From the NCBI GenBank assembly GCA_949288405.1, contig CASEKM010000094.1, forward strand, positions 1 to 6,268: DNA of 6,268 bases, read 5' to 3'. The position numbers were made by a program, and so were the translations under genes. Each line of letters begins with the position of its first letter. Within the stretch, counting starts at the first letter, position 1. Shown in pieces: positions 1 to 4,912 of this stretch. This DNA comes from an uncultured bacterium. GTDB taxonomy: Bacteria > Bacillota > Clostridia > Oscillospirales > Oscillospiraceae. Below the pieces are notes generated by a model that saw nothing but the letters and a program-made list of their open reading frames with translations, ran no database searches and had not been told where the DNA came from.

Positions 1-1307
1 TTGTCGGGCATGCAGTGGCGGACCACCGCCTCGGCCACGCCGCCGGTGGTGCCGTAGATGGTGCCCGCGCCGGAGCCCAGGCCGAAGGGCAGGTCGGGGG
101 CCTCCAGGTCCAGCTGGGGCAGCTGGATGCCCGACTCCTTGATCATGTTGATGATCTCCTGGGTGGTGAGCACCAGGTCCACATCGGGCTTGCCCCCGTG
201 CTGGAACTGGGGCCGGGCGGCCTCCATCTTTTTGGCGGTGCAGGGCATGATGGCGATGTGGAAGGTGGTGCGGCCGTCCTCGGCGTCCTTCTCCTGGTAG
301 TGCTTGCGGACGATGGAGGCGAACATCTCCATGGGGGACTTGCAGGTGGAGATATTTTTCAGGTACTTGGGGTTCTCAAACTCCAGGTACTTCACCCAGG
401 CGGGGCAGCAGGAGGTGAACATGGGGAAGGGACCCCCGTTCTCCAGCCGGGCCAGGAACTCCTCCGACTCCTCGATGGTGGTGAAGTCGGCCCCGAAGGT
501 GGTGTCGTAGATCTCGTCCACCCCCATGTACTTCAGGGCGGTGACCAGCTGGTCCAGCACGTTGGTGCCCGCGGGCAGGCCGAAGGCCTCGCCCACCGCC
601 ACTCGGACCGCCGGGGCGATCTGGACCACGGTGCGCACCTTGGGGTCGTGGATGGCCCGCCAGGCCTTGCCGATCTGGTTATAGACGGTGATGGCGCCGG
701 TGGGGCACACGGCGGCGCACTGGCCGCAGCTGATGCAGTGGGTCTCGGACAGCTTCCGGCCGAAGGCGGGGGACACCCGCATGTTATAGCCCCGCTGGGC
801 GAAGTCGATGATGTCCATGCCGATGGTCTCGCCGCACATGCGCACGCAGTCGCCGCACAGGATGCATTTGCTGGGGTCCCGGACCACGGCGGGGCTGCTG
901 TCGTCCAGATGGGACTCCTCCCGGCTGTCCCCGAAGCGCACCCGGCGCACGCCGAAGCGCATGGCCAGCTCCTGCAGGCGGCAGTCGCCGCTCTTCTCGC
1001 AGGTGGTGCAGGAGCAGTTGTGGCTGGCCAGCAGCAGCTCCAGGATCATCCGCCGGTGCTTCAGCAGCCGGGCGGTGTTGGTGCGGATGGACAGCCCGTC
1101 CCGGGGCTTCATGGAGCAGGAGGTCTCGATCTTCCCCCGCTCGTCCTCCACCACGCACATGCGGCAGGCGCCGTAGACCGACAGGTCGGAGTAGTAGCAG
1201 AAGGTGGGCATCTCGATGCCGGCCTTACGGATGACGGAGAGCACGTTGGGCTCGCCGTCGAAGGGGACCCGCTGGCCGTCGATGTACATGATTCCTTTGT
1301 TTGCCAT
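1..1307 (-). CDS. hydA: [FeFe]-hydrogenase catalytic subunit HydA (HndD-like), 3' end beyond window
   Basis: Catalytic subunit of a trimeric [FeFe]-hydrogenase; it makes or oxidises H2 in the cytoplasm. 435 residues are visible. Seen in order: a plant-type [2Fe-2S] domain (about 1-80; C37, C48, C51, C64); a His-ligated [4Fe-4S] motif HxxxCxxCxxxxxC (H96, C100, C103, C109); two ferredoxin-type [4Fe-4S] motifs (C148/151/154/158 and C191/194/197/201, the latter CISCGQCAAVCP); then the H-cluster domain with signature L1 TSCCPAW (298-304) and L2 MPCTAKK (354-360). Signature L3, with the last two H-cluster cysteines, and any C-terminal [2Fe-2S] domain lie off the left edge, so completeness cannot be judged. 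The ATG at 1307 is supported by GGAGGAG 8 nt upstream, inside the end of the NuoF-like gene; the gap to that gene's stop is 5 nt. The paired NuoE/NuoF genes point to an NAD(P)- and ferredoxin-linked complex rather than a monomeric ferredoxin hydrogenase. Confidence 0.96.
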   Translation of the reverse strand, partial: MANKGIMYIDGQRVPFDGEPNVLSVIRKAGIEMPTFCYYSDLSVYGACRMCVVEDERGKIETSCSMKPRDGLSIRTNTARLLKHRRMILELLLASHNCSCTTCEKSGDCRLQELAMRFGVRRVRFGDSREESHLDDSSPAVVRDPSKCILCGDCVRMCGETIGMDIIDFAQRGYNMRVSPAFGRKLSETHCISCGQCAAVCPTGAITVYNQIGKAWRAIHDPKVRTVVQIAPAVRVAVGEAFGLPAGTNVLDQLVTALKYMGVDEIYDTTFGADFTTIEESEEFLARLENGGPFPMFTSCCPAWVKYLEFENPKYLKNISTCKSPMEMFASIVRKHYQEKDAEDGRTTFHIAIMPCTAKKMEAARPQFQHGGKPDVDLVLTTQEIINMIKESGIQLPQLDLEAPDLPFGLGSGAGTIYGTTGGVAEAVVRHCMPD

Positions 1308-1312
1308 ACCGC

Positions 1313-3217
1313 TCACTCCTCCCGAATGGCGCCGAAGGGACAGCAGCCCCAGCACGCGCCGCATTTGATGCACTTCTCTGTGTCAATGACATGGGGCATC
1401 CGGATCTGGCCGGAGATGGCGTCCATGGGGCACTGGCGCATACACTTGCCGCAGCCCTTGCACAGCTCCGGATCGATCTGGAGCACCTTTTTCCGGCCGT
1501 TGCAGTGGGGGCAGTGCTTGTCCACCACGTGGGCCAGATATTCGTTGCGGAAATATTTCAGGGTGCTCTGCACCGGCTTGCAGGCGCTCTGGCCCAGGCC
1601 GCACAGGGCGGTCTCGGTGATGGTGTTGGACAGGGACTCCAGCAGGTCCAGATCCTCCAGAGAGCCCTCGTTGTTCACGATGCGGGTGAGGATCTCCAGC
1701 ATCCGGCGGGTGCCCTCCCGGCAGGGGACGCACTTGCCGCAGGACTCGTTCTGGGTGAAGTTCATAAAGAACCGGGCCACCTCCACCATGCAGGTGTCCT
1801 CGTCCATGACTACCAGGCCGCCGGAGCCGATCATAGCTCCCACCTTCTTCAGGGAGTCGAAGTCCAGGGGCAGGTCCAGGTGCTCCTTGGTGAGACAGCC
1901 GCCGGAGGGGCCGCCGATCTGCACCGCCTTGAACTCCTTGCCGTCCTTGATGCCGCCGCCGATGTCAAAGATGACCTCCCGCAGGGTGGTGCCCATGGGC
2001 ACCTCGATGAGGCCGGTGTTCACCACATTGCCGGTGAGGGCGAAGGCCTTGGTTCCGGGGCTCTTCTCGGTGCCGATGGACCGGTACCAGGCGGAGCCCT
2101 TCCGAATGATCAGGGGCACGTTGGAGAAGGTCTCCACGTTGTTCAGGACGGTGGGCCGGGCCCACAGGCCCTTCTCCACCGTGCGGGGGGGCTTGACCCG
2201 GGGCATGCCCCGGTTGCCCTCGATGGAGGCGGTGAGGGCGGAGCCCTCGCCGCACACGAAGGCGCCGGCCCCCCGGTTCACATGGAGGTGGAAGGAGAAG
2301 TCGGTGCCCAGGATGTTGTCCCCAAGAAACCCCATCTCCTCCGCCTTGGCGATGGCGGTCTTCAGCCGGGAGACGGCCAGGGGGTACTCGGCCCGGACGT
2401 AGATATAGCCCTCGTCGCTGCCGGCGGCCACGCCGGCGATGAGCATGCCCTCGATGATGGAGTGGGGGTTGCCCTCCATGATGGAGCGGTCCATGAAGGC
2501 GCCGGGGTCGCCCTCGTCGCCGTTGCACACCACATACTTCTTTCCGGGGGGCTGTGTGCGCACGCTCTCCCACTTGCGGCCGGCGGGGAAGCCGCCGCCC
2601 CCCCGGCCCCGCAGGCCGGAGTCGGAGATCTCCTTGCAGATCTCCTCGCCGGTCATCTCGAACAGGGCCTTCTCAAAGGCGGCGTAGCCGTCGTGGGCGA
2701 TGTACTCGTCGATGTCCTCGGCGTCGGTGGTGCCGCAGTTCTCCAGCACGATCCGGTGCTGTCTCTTATAGAAGGGGATGTCCTCGTGCTTGGCATAGGA
2801 CTTGCCGTCCAGCTGATAGAGCAGCCGGTCGATGACCTCCCCCTTCACCAGGGTCTTTTCGATGATCTCGTCGCAGTCCTCCACCTGCACATGGGTGTAG
2901 AGGATGCCGTCGGGCTCGATCTGGAGGAGGGGGCCCATCTCGCAGAAGCCGTGGCAGCCGCTCTTTTTCAGGTGGAGCTCCTTGCCCTTGGCGGGGGCCT
3001 CCACCTCTCCGTCCTCGTGGAGCAGGCCCACCCGGACCCGGACGCCCCGCTTCTCGCAGGCCTCCTTCAGATAGTCGTAAATGTTCAGGGAGCCGCCGGC
3101 GATGCAGCCGGTGCCGGCGCAGATGAGCACCTGCCGCTTCTGAGCCTCTAGGGCCCGCTTGTCCCGGATGCGGCGGACCTCAAACTGTTCCCGTGTGATA
3201 TGATTGGCAGTTGTCAT
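1313..3217 (-). CDS. hydB: NuoF-like flavoprotein subunit of the trimeric [FeFe]-hydrogenase (HydB/HndC)
   Basis: NAD(P)H-binding FMN flavoprotein and electron-branching subunit of the HydABC complex; 634 residues, the usual size for HydB. Seen: an N-terminal thioredoxin-like [2Fe-2S] domain with C33, C38, C88 and C92; the glycine-rich FMN/NADH region GLRGRGGGGFPAG (201-213) and CNGDEGDPGAF (231-241); GAGAFVCGEGSAL (316-328); an SLBB-like stretch near 395-425; the N3-type [4Fe-4S] motif ESCGKCVPC (C493, C496, C499) with C539; then a C-terminal two-[4Fe-4S] ferredoxin domain (C586/589/592/596 and C616/619/622/626). Between these lies HVVDKHCPHC (563-572), where related proteins carry a probable metal-binding site. 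The start at 3217 overlaps the stop of the NuoE-like gene as ATGA (3214-3217), with GGAGGAGG about 7 nt upstream. NAD versus NADP preference cannot be read from the sequence. Confidence 0.97.
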   Translation of the reverse strand: MTTANHITREQFEVRRIRDKRALEAQKRQVLICAGTGCIAGGSLNIYDYLKEACEKRGVRVRVGLLHEDGEVEAPAKGKELHLKKSGCHGFCEMGPLLQIEPDGILYTHVQVEDCDEIIEKTLVKGEVIDRLLYQLDGKSYAKHEDIPFYKRQHRIVLENCGTTDAEDIDEYIAHDGYAAFEKALFEMTGEEICKEISDSGLRGRGGGGFPAGRKWESVRTQPPGKKYVVCNGDEGDPGAFMDRSIMEGNPHSIIEGMLIAGVAAGSDEGYIYVRAEYPLAVSRLKTAIAKAEEMGFLGDNILGTDFSFHLHVNRGAGAFVCGEGSALTASIEGNRGMPRVKPPRTVEKGLWARPTVLNNVETFSNVPLIIRKGSAWYRSIGTEKSPGTKAFALTGNVVNTGLIEVPMGTTLREVIFDIGGGIKDGKEFKAVQIGGPSGGCLTKEHLDLPLDFDSLKKVGAMIGSGGLVVMDEDTCMVEVARFFMNFTQNESCGKCVPCREGTRRMLEILTRIVNNEGSLEDLDLLESLSNTITETALCGLGQSACKPVQSTLKYFRNEYLAHVVDKHCPHCNGRKKVLQIDPELCKGCGKCMRQCPMDAISGQIRMPHVIDTEKCIKCGACWGCCPFGAIREE

Positions 3218-3699
3218 TGGGCCGCCTCCTCCTTCCGCAGGGACTCCAGCAGCTCGATGGCCAGCTCGGGAGTCATTTTCGAGTGGACCTGGTCATTTAC
3301 CGTCATCACCGGGGCCAGTCCGCAGGCCCCCAGGCAGGCCACTGTCTCCAGGGTGAACAGGGCGTCGGCGGAGGTCTTCTGCTTGTCCTCCAGCTCCAGA
3401 TACTCCCGGATGGCGTTGTAGATGGGCTGGGACTTGCGCACGTGGCAGGCGGTGCCGTCGCATACCTTGATGATGTACTTCCCCTTGGCCTCCAGGGAGA
3501 AGTTTTCGTAGAAGGTGGCCACGCTGTACACCTTGGCCACGCCGATATCCAGCTTCTGGGCGATGCGCTCCAGCACCTCGGGGCTGAGGTACTTGTATTC
3601 GGCTTGAATATCCTGCATAATGGCGATCAGGTGGTGGCGCTGGCAGCCGTAGGAGTCAATGATCTCCTCCACACGGTCCATAGAGATTCCGTTGGACAT
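3214..3699 (-). CDS. hydC: NuoE-like [2Fe-2S] subunit of the trimeric [FeFe]-hydrogenase (HydC/HndA)
   Basis: Small electron-transfer subunit, 161 residues, of the thioredoxin-like [2Fe-2S] (Complex I 24-kDa, NuoE) family. Seen: an N-terminal helical part (about 1-70) with KVYSVATFYENF (56-67), typical of NuoE, then the cluster ligands C80 and C85 (CDGTAC) and C122 and C126 (CLGAC). In HydABC enzymes this subunit docks on HydB and carries one [2Fe-2S] cluster. The frame is open upstream to an ATG at 3765. I chose the ATG at 3699 because GAGGTG lies 9 nt before it and because the family normally begins close to the helical domain. The extra 22 residues of the longer version look unlike the family and would span the palindrome at 3731-3743 and the promoter candidate. 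It is the first gene of the operon. Confidence 0.95.
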   Translation of the reverse strand: MSNGISMDRVEEIIDSYGCQRHHLIAIMQDIQAEYKYLSPEVLERIAQKLDIGVAKVYSVATFYENFSLEAKGKYIIKVCDGTACHVRKSQPIYNAIREYLELEDKQKTSADALFTLETVACLGACGLAPVMTVNDQVHSKMTPELAIELLESLRKEEAAQ

Positions 3700-3730
3700 T
3701 GTATTCAACACCTCGTCTTTCCTGGTCAAC

Positions 3731-3743
3731 GCCCAAATTGGGC
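3731..3743. promoter_or_regulatory. Perfect inverted repeat, candidate operator of the hydrogenase operon
   Basis: GCCCAAATTGGGC is a perfect inverted repeat (6-bp arms around one central base). It lies between the candidate -10 element (3756-3761) and the hydC start (3699), at about +6 to +18 of the predicted transcript. That is a common place for a repressor site. It does not match the Rex consensus (TTGTTAA-N4-TTAACAA type) that often controls fermentation genes. Binding is inferred from position and symmetry only. Confidence 0.35.
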
Positions 3744-3755
3744 AGGTTTCCCCAC

Positions 3756-3761
3756 ATAATA
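3756..3761 (-). promoter_or_regulatory. Candidate extended -10 promoter of the hydCBA operon
   Basis: Read on the minus strand, TGG-TATTAT is a good extended -10 element (TGn plus 5 of 6 matches to TATAAT) in a locally AT-rich stretch. It would start transcription near 3749, about 50 nt before the hydC ATG. No convincing -35 hexamer is found at 16-18 nt; TTGCAT is present but only 12 nt away. Extended -10 promoters can work without a good -35. No other start-site candidate closer to hydC looked better. Confidence 0.4.
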
Positions 3762-3799
3762 CCATAATAATGGATGCAAGAATGGAAAGCTATTGGTCA

Positions 3800-3826
3800 C
3801 TTTGCTGAATTATTGGCATAGCAAAG
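3800..3826. repeat. 7-bp inverted repeat with 13-nt spacer
   Basis: CTTTGCT (3800-3806) and AGCAAAG (3820-3826) are exact reverse complements separated by 13 nt. TATTGG occurs at 3791-3796 and again at 3811-3816, exactly 20 bp apart, so part of the sequence also repeats at about two helical turns. It lies about 40 bp upstream of the hydrogenase -10 candidate, where an activator or repressor could bind. The function is unknown. Confidence 0.4.
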
Positions 3827-3884
3827 CGGGGGAGAAAATTTTCAATGAAAGAAATCATGCAAAATCCAGAGAAAAAGCGGGGGA
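3823..3884. repeat. 11-bp direct repeat pair AAAGCGGGGGA
   Basis: AAAGCGGGGGA occurs at 3823-3833 and 3874-3884, offset by 51 bp. Both copies are followed within a few bases by an A-rich run. The exact match in a short intergenic region is more than expected by chance, but purine-rich composition lowers its significance. Confidence 0.4.
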
Positions 3885-3926
3885 CAGGTGGGGAAAAATG
3901 GAGGCGGAAATGCAGAAAACAAATTT

Positions 3927-3950
3927 GACAGCTGTCCGGGGGCGCGGACA
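3927..3950. repeat. Overlapping palindrome and inverted repeat around a TTGACA motif
   Basis: GACAGCTGTC (3927-3936) is a perfect 10-bp palindrome overlapping a consensus -35-like TTGACA (3925-3930). Its right half also forms TGTCCG (3933-3938), which pairs exactly with CGGACA (3945-3950) across a 6-nt spacer. The two pairings are mutually exclusive. The TTGACA has no good -10 at the right distance, so this looks more like a protein-binding or structured element than a promoter. Confidence 0.35.
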
Positions 3951-3966
3951 TGAAATTTTCGACTGT

Positions 3967-3996
3967 TTGACCGTGAGAAGCAGTTTGTGGTAGGAT
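3967..3996 (+). promoter_or_regulatory. Candidate promoter of the DUF1963 operon
   Basis: TTGACC (3967-3972, 5 of 6 matches to the -35 consensus) is followed after 18 nt by TAGGAT (3991-3996, 4 of 6), which is preceded by TGG as an extended -10. Transcription would begin near 4003, about 40 nt before the ATG at 4044. This is the best-matching promoter in the intergenic region. Confidence 0.55.
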
Positions 3997-4013
3997 AGAG
4001 AAAACGCCGAGTG

Positions 4014-4029
4014 CGGGCCCGCGGGCCCG
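4014..4029 (+). promoter_or_regulatory. 16-bp GC palindrome in the 5' leader, directly before the Shine-Dalgarno
   Basis: CGGGCCCGCGGGCCCG is a perfect 16-bp palindrome and also a tandem copy of CGGGCCCG. On RNA it can fold as a 6-bp all-G/C stem with a CGCG loop. It ends right before AAAGGAGG (4030-4037), which lies 6 nt from the ATG. A folded stem abutting the ribosome binding site, or an operator near +12 to +27, are both possible. Confidence 0.45.
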
Positions 4030-4043
4030 AAAGGAGGAAGCCA

Positions 4044-4895
4044 ATGGATTGGAACAACGTGCTGCCCACCCTCAGCCGGGGGCGGATCGACGCCCGGTTC
4101 GTACCCAAGGCGGAGGTGCTGCCGGTGGGGGCCAGCAGGTTCGGGGGGAGGCCGGATGTGCCCGCCGGCTTTGCCTGGCCGTATTTCGAGACGGACGCCT
4201 GTGACGATGAGACCGTGAAGCCGCGCCCTCTGGCCTTTCTGGCCCAGTTTGACTGCGGGCAGCTGTCCCATCTGGACCCGGAGGGCCTGCTGCCCAGGAC
4301 GGGCCTGCTGTCCTTTTTCTATGAGCTGGACAGCATGCGGTGGGGCTTTGACCCCAAGGACGCGGGCTGCGCCCGGGTGTACTGGTTTGAGGGGGAGGAC
4401 CTGGCCCCGGCGGAGTTCCCCCAGGACCTGCCGCCGGAGTCCCGCCTGCCCCAGCTGGCGGCGGAGCTGTCCGCCGGACAGGACGCCCCCGACTTCCACG
4501 ACGCCTGTCTGGCCCTGGAGTACCCCTGGACCACCAACGATTACCGGGCCTTTGACCAGGCCCGGCGGGAGGGGGGCTTCCCCTACCCGGACAACCGCTC
4601 CCAGCTGCTGGGCTGGCCGGACATCATCCAGAGCAACATGACCCTCCAGTGCGAGCTGGTCTCCCGGGGCTATTACCTGGGCGGGACCTGGGACGGCGTC
4701 CCCCTGGAGGAGCGGGACGCCCTGCGCTGTCCCAGCGTCCGGGACTGGCAGCTGCTGTTCCAGCTGGACACGGTGGCGTCGGGGGACTTTGAGCTCATGT
4801 TCGGCGATTGCGGCCGGATCTATTTTTACATTCGCAGGGAGGACCTCCAGGCCCGGCGCTTTGACCGGGTGTGGCTGATCCTCCAGTGCTTCTGA
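4044..4895 (+). CDS. DUF1963 (YwqG-like) protein
   Basis: A 283-residue soluble protein with the DUF1963 pattern. Seen: SRFGGRPDVPAGFAWP (31-46), matching the family's S-x-FGG-x-P-x-x-P...WP opening; LAFLAQFDCGQL (63-74); GLLSFFY (87-93); LLGWPDIIQ (188-196); WQLLFQLD (235-242); and MFGDCGRIYFYIRREDL (252-268). The family, named for Bacillus YwqG, has no established biochemical function. Members often sit near SMI1/KNR4-type and other accessory proteins, and no catalytic role is claimed here. Length is close to the usual 260-290. No signal peptide or membrane segment is visible. The ATG at 4044 has a near-perfect AAAGGAGG 6 nt upstream. The frame is open to an ATG-less start at 4011, but the added residues would come from the palindrome and lack a ribosome binding site. 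The next gene starts 17 nt after the stop, suggesting co-transcription. Confidence 0.88.
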   Translation: MDWNNVLPTLSRGRIDARFVPKAEVLPVGASRFGGRPDVPAGFAWPYFETDACDDETVKPRPLAFLAQFDCGQLSHLDPEGLLPRTGLLSFFYELDSMRWGFDPKDAGCARVYWFEGEDLAPAEFPQDLPPESRLPQLAAELSAGQDAPDFHDACLALEYPWTTNDYRAFDQARREGGFPYPDNRSQLLGWPDIIQSNMTLQCELVSRGYYLGGTWDGVPLEERDALRCPSVRDWQLLFQLDTVASGDFELMFGDCGRIYFYIRREDLQARRFDRVWLILQCF

Positions 4896-4912
4896 ACGGA
4901 GGAAACAGTTCC

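Larger units (their letters stand above)
3700..4043. other. Divergent intergenic control region between hydC and the DUF1963 gene
   Basis: A 344-bp region with no credible gene, richer in A/T than its surroundings and bounded by two outward-facing operons. It holds a promoter candidate for each strand, the 13-bp inverted repeat at 3731-3743, a 7-bp inverted repeat at 3800-3826, and an 11-bp direct repeat (3823-3833 and 3874-3884). It also holds a 10-bp palindrome GAAAATTTTC (3834-3843) with a near copy at 3952-3960, the overlapping palindromes at 3927-3950, and the 16-bp palindrome at 4014-4029. The small open frames here lack ribosome binding sites and family features. Confidence 0.8.

Noticed and set aside
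15..3151. Very long open frames on the plus strand opposite the hydrogenase genes (about 795 aa at 15-2402 and 616 aa at 1301-3151)
   Set aside because: Their translations are low-complexity, rich in G, A, H, L and V or in R, S and P, as expected antisense to GC3-rich genes. They have no family motifs, while the minus strand carries complete NuoE, NuoF and HydA signatures.
3700..3765. Longer NuoE-like protein starting at the ATG at 3765
   Set aside because: It adds 22 residues unlike the family, would start upstream of the promoter candidate, and has no ribosome binding site; the ATG at 3699 has one.
3725..3843. Rex (redox repressor) binding site before the hydrogenase operon
   Set aside because: Expected for such an operon, but no TTGTTAA-N4-TTAACAA or TTGTGAA-N3-TTCACAA type sequence is present; AAAATTTT alone is not enough.
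3793..3993. Possible 66-aa small protein in the intergenic region
   Set aside because: It begins at TTG without a Shine-Dalgarno, crosses the -35/-10 candidate of the DUF1963 operon, and shows no recognisable motif.
3700..4043. CRISPR array, riboswitch or tRNA in the intergenic region
   Set aside because: The repeats are too short and too few for CRISPR. No known riboswitch core or cloverleaf could be folded by eye.
3855..4499. Minus-strand frame of 214 aa opposite the start of the DUF1963 gene
   Set aside because: It spans the intergenic region and the antisense of a well-supported gene, has low-complexity composition and no ribosome binding site or family motif.
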